Shown: piece after piece, positions 55,412 to 62,938 of the stretch
Position numbering within the stretch: the first letter of the stretch is position 1
How the letters are laid out: every line of letters begins with the position of its first letter
Notes under the pieces: generated by a model
Database searches by the model: none
What the model saw: the letters and a program-made list of their open reading frames with translations, nothing else
Told to the model about the DNA's origin: nothing
Position numbers and translations under genes: made by a program
Source: Bacteroidaceae bacterium
GTDB lineage: Bacteria > Bacteroidota > Bacteroidia > Bacteroidales > Bacteroidaceae
Length of the DNA stretch: 62,938 bases
Assembly: GCA_017540585.1 (NCBI GenBank)
Contig: JAFYAT010000005.1
Span: 1-62,938, forward strand
Direction of reading: 5' to 3'

Positions 55412-57241
55412 GTGAGCAAACGTCATTTCCTAAACACCATACACGTCAGGAAGAAGGAGATAACCTTCCTCAATTTCGTTACTGAACGACTGAAGGCTAA
55501 CAGGAGTCAGAAGCACATAATGTTGCTTCTGAGCTTTTTCGTAGGTATATGCACTGGACTCACAGCCATCGTGCTCAAGACTCTCATCGAGGAAATAAAG
55601 CACCTGCTCACGTCAGACTTCCTGCCACAGGATGTCAACTGGCTCTACCTCGTCTATCCTGCCTTCGGTATTCTGGTGACGATGATGTTTGTCAAGTATA
55701 TAGTACGGGGCGACATAAGTCATGGTGTTACGAAGATTCTCTACGCCATGTCAAGAGGACGCTCACGCATCAAGTCACACAACCGCTGGTCAAGCATCAT
55801 AGCATCAGCCATAACCATCGGCTTCGGTGGTTCCGTGGGAGCCGAGGCACCTATCGTGCTTACTGGTTCGGCATGGGGTTCAGACTTCGGAAAGCGTTTT
55901 CACCTTCCACCAAGCAGTATCATGCTCCTTGTGGGATGTGGTGCAGCAGGAGCCGTGAGTGCCGTGTTCAAGGCACCTATCGCAGGACTCATGTTCGTAC
56001 TTGAAGTTCTGATGCTTGAACTTAACATGGGTTCGCTGTTGCCTCTCCTCGTGACAAGCCTCACGTCCGTATGTATATCATACGCCTACTACGGCACAGA
56101 CCCACAGTTCGACTTCAGTCTATATAAGGGATTCACCATCGACATCGTACCAGGATGTATCATCCTCGGTATATGCTGCGGACTTGTATCGCTATACTTC
56201 ACACGTGCCATGAACTGGTTCGAGGGTATCTTCGGCAAGCTGAGCAAGAAAAGATACAAGTTCTTGCTTGGTGCAACCGTCCTTGGTTCACTCATATTCT
56301 TCTTTCCAGCCATGTACGGAGAAGGTTATGATGTCATCAACCAGCTTATCAACGATGCTCCTGCGGGCGAGATAATGTCAGGTTCCCTATTCTACGGCAA
56401 TGACAGCAACCTCCTCGTCTATCTTGGACTTGTACTCCTGCTGAAGGTGTTTGCCACTACCGCAACCAATGGTGGTGGTGGATGTGGTGGAACATTTGCA
56501 CCAAGCCTCTTCCTTGGCTGTATCACAGGATTCATCTTTGCACACCTATGGGACGACAGCTTCGGCTTGCAACTGGGTGATAGCTTCTACCTTACCTCAC
56601 GCAACTGCGGACTCTACGGTATGGCAGGACTCATGTCTGGAGTGATGCATGCCCCACTTACGGGTATCTTCCTTATTGCCGAACTGACAGGTGGCTACAA
56701 GCTCTTTGTTCCACTTATGATAGTTTCGTGCATAGCATACCTCACCATCGTAATTTTCGAGCCACATAGTATATATGCTTACCGACTTGCACGTCGAGGA
56801 CAACTCCTCACTCACGACAAGGACAAGGCTATCCTCACGCTCCTCAGCCTCTCGTCACTCATAGAGAAGGACTACAAGAAGGCAGAGGCAGACATGGACC
56901 TCAGCAAGTTCACGATAGTCATTAGCAAGTCACATCGTAACATCTTCCCTGTGGTGGATAAGGACAACACGTTCCTCGGAGTCGTCTCACTCGACTCCGT
57001 ACGCAACTACATGTTCCGTCCTGAGTTGTACCACAAATATACGGTAAGTATGTTCATGAAGGCTCCACCTGCACTCGTCAACATCAACGATGCTCTCGAC
57101 CTCGTAACTAAGAAGTTTGAGGAGACAAACGCATGGAACCTCCCTGTGGTTGACAAGAACAACAAGTACCTCGGCTTCATTTCACGCTCAGGAATGTTCC
57201 AGAGTTACCGAAAGACGCTCAGAGATTTCAGTCAGGAATAA
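55412..57241 (+). CDS. CLC-family chloride channel/transporter with CBS pair
   Basis: 609-aa inner-membrane protein. The start is GTG at 55412; the next Met is deep in the first helix, so GTG is preferred. CLC signatures: GFGGSVGAEAPIV with the gating Glu (usual form GxxGxEGP), NGGGGCGGTFAPSLFLG (usual GxxPG/GGxFxP), and MAGLMSGVMHAPLTGIFLIAELTG. Two CBS domains follow (~470-535 and ~545-605) and may sense nucleotides. Probably a proton-coupled or passive chloride carrier; no specific context links it to its neighbours. Confidence 0.9.
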   Translation: MSKRHFLNTIHVRKKEITFLNFVTERLKANRSQKHIMLLLSFFVGICTGLTAIVLKTLIEEIKHLLTSDFLPQDVNWLYLVYPAFGILVTMMFVKYIVRGDISHGVTKILYAMSRGRSRIKSHNRWSSIIASAITIGFGGSVGAEAPIVLTGSAWGSDFGKRFHLPPSSIMLLVGCGAAGAVSAVFKAPIAGLMFVLEVLMLELNMGSLLPLLVTSLTSVCISYAYYGTDPQFDFSLYKGFTIDIVPGCIILGICCGLVSLYFTRAMNWFEGIFGKLSKKRYKFLLGATVLGSLIFFFPAMYGEGYDVINQLINDAPAGEIMSGSLFYGNDSNLLVYLGLVLLLKVFATTATNGGGGCGGTFAPSLFLGCITGFIFAHLWDDSFGLQLGDSFYLTSRNCGLYGMAGLMSGVMHAPLTGIFLIAELTGGYKLFVPLMIVSCIAYLTIVIFEPHSIYAYRLARRGQLLTHDKDKAILTLLSLSSLIEKDYKKAEADMDLSKFTIVISKSHRNIFPVVDKDNTFLGVVSLDSVRNYMFRPELYHKYTVSMFMKAPPALVNINDALDLVTKKFEETNAWNLPVVDKNNKYLGFISRSGMFQSYRKTLRDFSQE

Positions 57242-57300
57242 GCCAGTACAATCCACAAAGTGAGTATCCTTTTAGTTATATAAAAGCGTAAATCTTTTGC

Positions 57301-57308
57301 TATCTTTG
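57301..57308 (+). promoter_or_regulatory. fmt promoter (-7 box)
   Basis: TATCTTTG matches TAnnTTTG 78 nt upstream of fmt. No -33 TTTG is seen at normal spacing. If used, the palindrome 57336-57388 lies in the fmt leader. Confidence 0.5.
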
Positions 57309-57335
57309 GCAAAAGTCCAGTAATAACCACTCACG

Positions 57336-57388
57336 GCCATCTCCCCCTATCCGAATGGCCGCCCCCTTCGGGGGTCGGGGGGCTTTAT
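57336..57388 (+). repeat. REP-like palindrome overlapping fmt start
   Basis: Same element as 54620-54672: GGCCA ... CCCCTATCCGAATGGCC, then the GCCCCC-TTCG-GGGG hairpin. Here its last bases are the first two of the fmt ATG (GGGCTTTATG). The shared 45 bp are identical between the two copies. Confidence 0.75.
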
Positions 57389-58355
57389 GAACAAACAAGA
57401 TTTCAGAATAGTATATATGGGTACTCCCGACTTTGCTGTCGAGGGACTCAAGGCTCTCGTTGAGGGCGGATATAATATAGTAGGTGTTGTCACCATGCCC
57501 GACAAGCCTATGGGCAGACATCAGGACACTCTCCAGCCAAGTCCTGTAAAGGTATATGCTCAGGAACATGGTCTCAAAATCATGCAGCCAGTCAAGCTGA
57601 AAGACCCAGAGTTCGTAGAGGAGTTGCGCAGCCTACGTGCCGACCTCCAGATTGTCGTGGCATTCCGTATGCTTCCAGAGATAGTATGGAGCATGCCTAA
57701 GTACGGCACATTCAATGCTCATGCCTCACTCCTCCCTAAGTACCGTGGAGCTGCTCCTATCAACTGGGCAGTCATAAATGGAGAGACAGAAACAGGTATC
57801 ACCACATTCCTCCTGAAGCATGAGATTGACACAGGTGACATCATCGACCAGGTACGCATACCTATCGCTGACACAGACAACGTGGAGATTGTTCACGACA
57901 AGCTCATGGAACTTAGCGGCAAACTCGTAACAAAGACTGTTGACAGCATCATCGACGGAACCTTCACAACTACTCCACAGGACGAATGGCTCAAGGATGG
58001 AGCAAAGGAAGACTCTTTTGCACCTGCCCCAAAGATATTCCGCGAGACATGCCGTATCGACTGGAATCAGCCTACAAAGAAAATATACGACTTCATACGT
58101 GGTCTCAGTCCTTACCCAGCAGCATGGACGACACTCAACGGCAAAGCCGTAAAGATATACGAGACAGAGAAGGAGTTTACCGCCCACAATCTCCAGAACG
58201 GTACAATCATCAGCGATGGCAAGAGCACCTTCAAGGTTGCTACCCAAGATGGTTACATCAACGTCAAGGTTCTCCAGCTCGAAGGCAAGAAACGTATGCC
58301 AGTAGCCGACCTTCTCCGTGGATTCAAGGTTACAGACGGCATGATATTTGAATAA
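57387..58355 (+). CDS. fmt: Methionyl-tRNA formyltransferase
   Basis: 322-aa enzyme that formylates initiator Met-tRNA using 10-formyl-THF. The N-terminal formyltransferase domain (~6-185) has RIVYMGTPDFAV, the catalytic segment FNAHASLLPKYRGAAPINWA (Asn and His) and HEIDTGDII. The C-terminal OB-like domain (~210-322) binds tRNA. Normal length; start supported by family alignment. Its leader carries the GC palindrome that overlaps the start codon. Confidence 0.96.
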   Translation: MNKQDFRIVYMGTPDFAVEGLKALVEGGYNIVGVVTMPDKPMGRHQDTLQPSPVKVYAQEHGLKIMQPVKLKDPEFVEELRSLRADLQIVVAFRMLPEIVWSMPKYGTFNAHASLLPKYRGAAPINWAVINGETETGITTFLLKHEIDTGDIIDQVRIPIADTDNVEIVHDKLMELSGKLVTKTVDSIIDGTFTTTPQDEWLKDGAKEDSFAPAPKIFRETCRIDWNQPTKKIYDFIRGLSPYPAAWTTLNGKAVKIYETEKEFTAHNLQNGTIISDGKSTFKVATQDGYINVKVLQLEGKKRMPVADLLRGFKVTDGMIFE

Positions 58356-58463
58356 AGCCAACACATTTTATTTCTACGATACTGGCGAAAGTTCCAACGC
58401 AGAATTCTGCCAAATCATAGCAATAAAGCCTAAATAAGTCAAGAAAAAAGGCAAGCAAGACAA

Positions 58464-58512
58464 AAAAATGCACCTCTTTTGGTAAAAAACAAGCCAAAAG
58501 AGTTGCATTTTT
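58464..58512. terminator. Terminator after fmt
   Basis: AAAAATGCACCTCTTTTGG (58464-58482) pairs with CCAAAAGAGTTGCATTTTT (58494-58512) over 19 bp with one mismatch, ending in a T-run on the plus strand. The rest of the gap 58356-58623 shows only a weak -7-like box near 58530. Confidence 0.75.
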
Positions 58513-58623
58513 GGTTTAAATGTATTTTCTTTGCACCGATTTCATTAAAAATATTTTACTAAACATTAAAAACTTCATTGCCTATAGAAAAGACATTACG
58601 CTAAATCAAAACATTTAAGCATA

Positions 58624-59214
58624 ATGAATGAATTGAATGTATATGCCGACGAAAAGTTGGTATCACTCTACATTAATGGCAATGATGAAGCGTTTGACGA
58701 ATTGTTGAATCGCTATCAGAGTAAGGTATTTCAATATATCCTACAATCCACAAAAAATCAAGAATTAGCAGAGGACCTCTTCCAAGATGTCTTCGTAAAA
58801 GTCATTATGAGTTTACGCTCAGGCAAATATTCGGAGAACGGCAAGTTCCTCGGATGGGTAATCCGTATTGCGCGTAACCTCATCTTCGACCGTTCACGTC
58901 GTACCCTTGCATCCCCTTCCATCGTTTCATCTGATGATGAAGGCACCAACTATCTTAACGATAGCAGCGTCGCCGTGAACGAAAACCGTGAAATGGAGCT
59001 TATTGACGAGCAGACACTCTCAGGTGCAGAGTTTCTCATCACCTTACTGCCTACCAACCAGCAGGAAGTACTACGTATGCGCATATACGACGAACTGTCC
59101 TTCAAGGAGATTGCAGAAAAACTAAACATAAGCATCAACACAGCACTTGGCAGAATGCACTATGCCATCAACAATTTACGCAAGCTTGCCAACGAGTATG
59201 GACTTACAGCGTAA
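58624..59214 (+). CDS. ECF-type RNA polymerase sigma factor
   Basis: 196-aa sigma-70 family factor with only regions 2 and 4. Region 2 (~20-95) has DEAFDELLNRYQSKVFQYIL and AEDLFQDVFVKVIMSL plus the -10 binding part FLGWVIRIARNLIFDRSRR. Region 4 (~135-190) has LLPTNQQEVLRMRIYDELSF and the helix-turn-helix EIAEKLNISINTALGRMHYAI. No anti-sigma gene is adjacent. Its regulon is unknown; the tiny lipoprotein downstream has its own promoter. Confidence 0.9.
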   Translation: MNELNVYADEKLVSLYINGNDEAFDELLNRYQSKVFQYILQSTKNQELAEDLFQDVFVKVIMSLRSGKYSENGKFLGWVIRIARNLIFDRSRRTLASPSIVSSDDEGTNYLNDSSVAVNENREMELIDEQTLSGAEFLITLLPTNQQEVLRMRIYDELSFKEIAEKLNISINTALGRMHYAINNLRKLANEYGLTA

Positions 59215-59356
59215 GTGTACAAACAACACCAGTTATGCGCAAACAAAAGATGCAATATTTCGCAAGCAATGTCCATTTAATACCAATTATGCAGTTTTTT
59301 TGCTTTTAAACAATAAAATTAGCAATTGTGTGTGTACACAAACCGAAATAAGTACT

Positions 59357-59364
59357 TACCTTTG
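59357..59364 (+). promoter_or_regulatory. Promoter (-7) of small lipoprotein
   Basis: TACCTTTG, a perfect -7 match, 52 nt upstream of the start codon at 59417. The -33 region reads TGTA rather than TTTG. Confidence 0.5.
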
Positions 59365-59416
59365 CATCGGTTTTGAAAAAGCAATAGATTGTTTAACATT
59401 AAAAAGTAAAAGAAAA

Positions 59417-59593
59417 ATGAAGAAGTTGGTTTTCATGTTTGCTGCTGTTGTAGCAATGTCATTCGCATCTTGTGGTAACAACTCTAACGAGGCTGCTGCT
59501 GCTGACTCTGACACAGTTGTTGTTGAGGATACAGTTGTTGCTGACACAGCTGCTGCTGACACAGTTGCTGCTGATTCAGTTGTTGCCGAATAA
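59417..59593 (+). CDS. Small Ala/Asp/Val-rich lipoprotein
   Basis: 58-aa lipoprotein: MKKLVFMFAAVVAMSFASC is a signal peptide with lipobox, leaving about 40 residues. The mature part is low-complexity and acidic, made of repeated (D)TVVADT/AAADTVAAD units. The frame is open further upstream into the sigma-factor gene, but the promoter and signal peptide fix this start. It has its own promoter and a strong terminator. Such short acidic lipoproteins are frequent and often abundant in Bacteroidales; no function is known. Confidence 0.75.
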   Translation: MKKLVFMFAAVVAMSFASCGNNSNEAAAADSDTVVVEDTVVADTAAADTVAADSVVAE

Positions 59594-59642
59594 TTAAAGC
59601 AAACAGACAACTTTTCCAGTTCTCAGAACTGAAAAAGGAATA

Positions 59643-59675
59643 AAGGGTGTATCTCAGATACACCCTTCTTTTTGT
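59643..59675 (+). terminator. Terminator after small lipoprotein
   Basis: AAGGGTGTATCT (59643-59654) pairs perfectly with AGATACACCCTT (59656-59667), followed by CTTTTTG. Intrinsic terminator. Confidence 0.85.
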
Positions 59676-59686
59676 TTAAAAATCAA

Positions 59687-59998
59687 GCCCCCATCCCCCA
59701 ACTTAGCGAAGCGGTCTCACTGACCGCAGGGAAGTAACGGGGCGTCCATCCGGATCTCTCCACATACATTGAAGCCACTATGAGACAAAGTAATGACTAA
59801 GTACTGACTCACATGAGACTAAGTCGTTCAGGGTAACTCATTCTCCTCCCCAACGGGACAAGCTTCCAGAAAAGTTTGAGTATCATTTCTGAAAACTTGG
59901 GGCGCAGTGCTCGGCTGGTGAGCGGCAACGAAGGAAGCCGAATCAGCAGACGTCAAGCACAAGGGTGGGAAACGGTCGGGAGGGGGCCTCCTCCCCCA
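59687..59998. repeat. Gene-free block with REP-like ends
   Basis: It begins AAGCCCCCATCCCCC and contains GGGGCGTCCATCCGGAT (59738-59755), like the edges of the palindromes at 54143/57336, but the middle differs and holds its own hairpin GCGGTC-TCACT-GACCGC (59711-59727). At the right, GGTCGGGAGGGGGCCTCC (near 59975-59992) resembles an inverted edge just before the hemW stop. Between them are TGACTAAGTACTGACT repeats. No gene. Confidence 0.45.
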
Positions 59999-61120
59999 TC
60001 ATCCCTTCATGAGGTCACTCATGACATCATTAGAGACAAACAATCCTTGACGAGTAAGACGAAGACTACCTGCATCTATAACAAGACGGCCGCCATCAAT
60101 ATGGGTATTGGCATTACGAAGACAATAGTCACGACTCTCTATTCCAAACTGACGTTCCAGTTCTTCAAGATCAACACCATCACAAGTACGGAGACCCGTC
60201 ATAACATATTCATCATAACGTTCATCTTCGGTCAGCGACTCATACTCGCGCACATCCTTGCCATTGTTTATACCTTCTATATATTCGGATATCGAATCAG
60301 GATTATACCAACGCTTCACGCCATCATACGAGTGAGCACCTGCTCCAAGACCAAGGTAAGGAATACCTTGCCAATAACTGGAGTTATGACCTGAACGATA
60401 ACCAGGCTTTGCAAAGTTAGATATCTCATAATGTTCAAAGCCAGCATCATGAAGCGCATCCATAAGATACTCGTACATACTCAACGAAAGCTCATCCGAC
60501 ACCTCGCAAATCTTGCCATCTTCAAGCATCCTACAGAGTGCCGTACCTTCCTCATACATCAAGGAATATGCCGAGAGATGCTGAACATCAAGCGTGAGAG
60601 CCTTATCTACGTCACGTTTCCAATCATCCAACGTCTGACCTGGGAAACCAAACATAAGGTCTATACTTATATTACGAAAACCAACAGCTTTTGCTTCTTC
60701 TACCGCTCTTACTGCCTGCTCAGCACTATGACGACGATGAAGAAAAGCAAGACGAGCATCATCAAACGACTGAACGCCCATGCTCAACCTATTCACGCCA
60801 ATACTACTAAGTCCACGAAGGTACTTAGGAGTCATATCGTCTGGATTACCTTCCAAAGTTATCTCCGCATCCTCTGCAACCTCATACATTCCATATATAA
60901 CACTCAGAATGCTCTCAAGCGATGCCACTGGCATTTGCGAAGGCGTGCCTCCACCAAAGTATATAGTACGGATGTTCCGATACTTCCAATCCGTCTGGTC
61001 AAGTTCATGGCACACAGCATCCACGTACTCATCTTCCCTCGCTAACTGAGTCGTAGAGTAGAATCCGCAATAAATGCAACGTGACTTACAAAAAGGTATA
61101 TGTATGTATATTCCTGACAT
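59999..61120 (-). CDS. hemW: Radical SAM heme chaperone HemW
   Basis: 373-aa HemN-related radical SAM protein, of the type now considered a heme chaperone (HemW) rather than coproporphyrinogen oxidase. The [4Fe-4S] motif is CKSRCIYCGF (CxxxCxxC) near residue 10. Further family segments: TIYFGGGTPSQ, EGNPDD, NRLSMGVQSFDD, SIDLMFGFPGQT and the C-terminal HemN_C-like part. There is no N-terminal extension with the extra Cys of HemN. Leftward and alone; its 3' end abuts the REP-like block. Confidence 0.93.
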   Translation of the reverse strand: MSGIYIHIPFCKSRCIYCGFYSTTQLAREDEYVDAVCHELDQTDWKYRNIRTIYFGGGTPSQMPVASLESILSVIYGMYEVAEDAEITLEGNPDDMTPKYLRGLSSIGVNRLSMGVQSFDDARLAFLHRRHSAEQAVRAVEEAKAVGFRNISIDLMFGFPGQTLDDWKRDVDKALTLDVQHLSAYSLMYEEGTALCRMLEDGKICEVSDELSLSMYEYLMDALHDAGFEHYEISNFAKPGYRSGHNSSYWQGIPYLGLGAGAHSYDGVKRWYNPDSISEYIEGINNGKDVREYESLTEDERYDEYVMTGLRTCDGVDLEELERQFGIESRDYCLRNANTHIDGGRLVIDAGSLRLTRQGLFVSNDVMSDLMKG

Positions 61121-61678
61121 TCCTTGAGTTTTTGAGTTCCTAAGTTTTTACGTTATTTAGTTAATGCGGAAAGGCAACACAATCATGCCGCCTTTCTGCA
61201 AACGAAAACAAGCACAAAAATAGTATAAAAACATGAGAATATAATATGAATACGGAAAAAGTTAAATAAAAAGACGCCCATATCTTTCTATTGTCTGACG
61301 TATATCTGTCAGTCAAGATATATGGGTGTATCTGTCATCAAATATATAAGATAATTATCACAACCTTACATTTCCCTTATCTTTCTGTACAAATCTGTAC
61401 AGAATCGTACAGAAAACTAAGGGAAACATAAGGGAATATGTAAAGATACAAATGGCGAAAAAAGCATAAAATATGACAAAATGTTGTACAACATATTTTT
61501 TCAATATTGCATTTCTTGCTTTTTATGTAATTTGCACCCGATTTTAAACAAGGGCAATTTATTTTGCCCTACATTTACTAAACCTTAATGGCATATTCTA
61601 ATAATTAAGTAAAGACATCGGCAATACCATAGAATGTTAAACGAAATTTTAGATACGCCTTAAAAAACACAACCTATT
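61121..61678. other. Intergenic region and leader of EF-G paralogue
   Basis: No gene is seen in 558 bp. Features: a dyad CCCATATCTT ... AAGATATATGGG (61276-61327) related to the CCCATATCT hairpins in the long repeats; a group of three GTACA units (near 61386-61415) enclosed by CCCTTA/TAAGGG; and a -7-like TGTAATTTGC near 61526, which would give a leader of ~140 nt for the EF-G paralogue. Confidence 0.4.
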
Positions 61679-62938
61679 ATGAAAGTATATCAGACTAACG
61701 AGATCAAGAACATTGCACTCCTTGGCAATGACGGGTCAGGTAAGACCACGCTCACAGAGTCACTCCTCTATGAGGCAGGTATAATAAACCGACGTGGTCG
61801 CATTACAGCAAAAAACACAGTGAGTGATTACTTCCCAGTAGAGCAGGAGTATGGATACAGCGTATTCTCTACTGTCTATCATGTGGAATGGAATGGAAAG
61901 AAACTTAACATCATTGACTGCCCTGGAGCTGACGACTTCGTGGGTTCGGCAATGACAGCTCTTAATGTGACAGACACGGCAGTTCTTCTGCTCAACGGTC
62001 AGTACGGACCAGAGGTAGGAACACAGAACCACTTCCGCTACACAGAGAAGTTAGGTAAGCCTGTCATATTCCTTGTTAACCAACTCGATTCTGAAAAGTG
62101 CGACTATAACAATGTTCTTGATCGCTTGACAGAGATATACGGCTCAAAGGTAATACCAATCCAGTACCCTCTCAACGAAGGACCAGACTTTAACGCCCTC
62201 ATCGACGTGCTCCTCATGAAAAAATACTCATGGAAGCCTGAGGGTGGAGCACCAATCATCGAAGACATTCCAGCCGACCAGATGGAGAAGGCTAAGGAGA
62301 TGCACAAGGCTCTCGTAGAGGCTGCTGCCGAGAACGACGAGACCCTTATGGAGAAATTCTTCGAGACAGAATCATTGACAGAAGACGAGATGCGCGAAGG
62401 AATACGCAAGGGTCTTGCTGCACGTAGCATGTTCCCAGTATTCTGCGTATGCGCAGTTAAAGATATGGGTGTACGCCGACTTATGGAGTTCCTCGGCAAC
62501 GTGGTTCCATTCGTTGACGAGATGCCACAGGTTCACAACACACGTGGCGAGGTTGTGAATCCAGACCCTAATGCTCCAACATCACTCTATTTCTTCAAGA
62601 CTGCCAACGAGCCACACATCGGTGGTGTGCAGTACTTCAAGGTGATGTCTGGTAAGGTACACGAAGGTGATGACCTAACCAACACAGACCGTGGTTCGAA
62701 GGAGCGCATGGCTCAGCTGTTCTGCTGTGCAGGTGCAAACCGCATCAAGGTGGAAGAACTGGTGGCTGGTGACATCGGTTGTACAGTGAAACTGAAGGAT
62801 GTCAAGACTGGCAATACCCTCAATGCCAAGGAAGTGGACCAGAGGTTCGATTATATCAAATATCCCAACTCCAAGTATTCACGTGCCATCAAGGCTGTCA
62901 ACGAGAGTGACACTGAGAAACTCATGGCTGCTGTACTC
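61679..62938 (+). CDS. EF-G paralogue with degenerate G domain (EF-G2-like), partial
   Basis: 420 codons are present; the gene runs off the window. It is a translation GTPase of the EF-G superfamily: P-loop GNDGSGKTTL (16-25), NQLD in place of NKMD, and domain 2 (TSLYFFKTANEPHIGG). Two GTPase elements are altered. The switch I ERGITI is EYGYSV, and DTPGH is DCPGA, so Ala84 replaces the catalytic His. Bacteroides thetaiotaomicron has an EF-G2 that lacks GTPase activity, is induced on carbon limitation and is needed for gut colonisation; this gene looks like that type. A tetracycline-resistance RPP is unlikely because those keep the His. Confidence 0.88.
   Translation, partial: MKVYQTNEIKNIALLGNDGSGKTTLTESLLYEAGIINRRGRITAKNTVSDYFPVEQEYGYSVFSTVYHVEWNGKKLNIIDCPGADDFVGSAMTALNVTDTAVLLLNGQYGPEVGTQNHFRYTEKLGKPVIFLVNQLDSEKCDYNNVLDRLTEIYGSKVIPIQYPLNEGPDFNALIDVLLMKKYSWKPEGGAPIIEDIPADQMEKAKEMHKALVEAAAENDETLMEKFFETESLTEDEMREGIRKGLAARSMFPVFCVCAVKDMGVRRLMEFLGNVVPFVDEMPQVHNTRGEVVNPDPNAPTSLYFFKTANEPHIGGVQYFKVMSGKVHEGDDLTNTDRGSKERMAQLFCCAGANRIKVEELVAGDIGCTVKLKDVKTGNTLNAKEVDQRFDYIKYPNSKYSRAIKAVNESDTEKLMAAVL

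Noticed and set aside
59147-59593. 148-codon frame overlapping the sigma-factor gene
   Set aside because: Only the last 58 codons look real (signal peptide and lipobox); the promoter at 59357 lies inside the longer frame.
61679-62938. Ribosomal protection (tetracycline resistance) protein
   Set aside because: Those proteins keep the DTPGH motif; this one has DCPGA and a core-gene setting.

Overview
The window looks like a piece of a Prevotella-type (Bacteroidales) chromosome. The signs are two SusC/SusD pairs, a one-protein hybrid two-component regulator, Bacteroidetes-type promoter boxes (TTTG and TAnnTTTG), lipoproteins with an SC lipobox, and short C-terminal tails ending in NGKK-type motifs that resemble type IX secretion signals. 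No rRNA, tRNA, CRISPR array or complete insertion sequence was recognised.

Positions 366-47452 hold a xylan utilisation locus lying between two long direct repeats (366-1400 and 46579-47452). A leftward operon of about 24 kb (25533 down to 1511) encodes three fasciclin-domain lipoproteins, two SusC/SusD pairs and four esterases: a SASA-family deacetylase, a CE6-CE1 fusion, a CE1 protein with a broken second copy, and a CE15 glucuronoyl esterase. It contains no glycoside hydrolase. To its right are a second leftward operon (31515-25824) encoding a gingipain-like C25 peptidase, two S74 autochaperone proteins and a serpin; a leftward pair of pentoside symporter and cytoplasmic GH43; then rightward GH10 xylanase, CE1-CE6 fusion, hybrid sensor/regulator and a leaderless SGNH esterase; and a leftward lipoprotein of unknown role. 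The implied flow is: esterases remove acetyl, feruloyl and glucuronoyl groups, SusCD pairs import oligosaccharides, GH10 shortens them, the GPH symporter brings them into the cytoplasm, and GH43 plus the SGNH esterase finish the job.

From 47478 to 51774 are GH9 cellulase, xylulokinase and a degenerate Nudix regulator. From 52544 onward the content is core: prfC, a DUF559 nuclease-like gene between inverted GC-rich palindromes, tsaC, a CLC channel, fmt, an ECF sigma factor, a tiny lipoprotein, hemW and an EF-G paralogue that runs off the end.

Points most worth a second look: (1) the AT-rich peptidase/S74/serpin operon, bracketed by an 81-bp direct repeat that also forms the upstream region of the esterase operon; (2) a TGTAACAT motif exactly 50 nt from the -7 box at two promoters of the locus; (3) the DUF559 gene between REP-like palindromes, other copies of which touch the start codons of tsaC and fmt; (4) ~160-bp MITE-like elements with co-varying hairpin tips inside the long direct repeats; (5) an EF-G paralogue lacking the catalytic His of its G domain.
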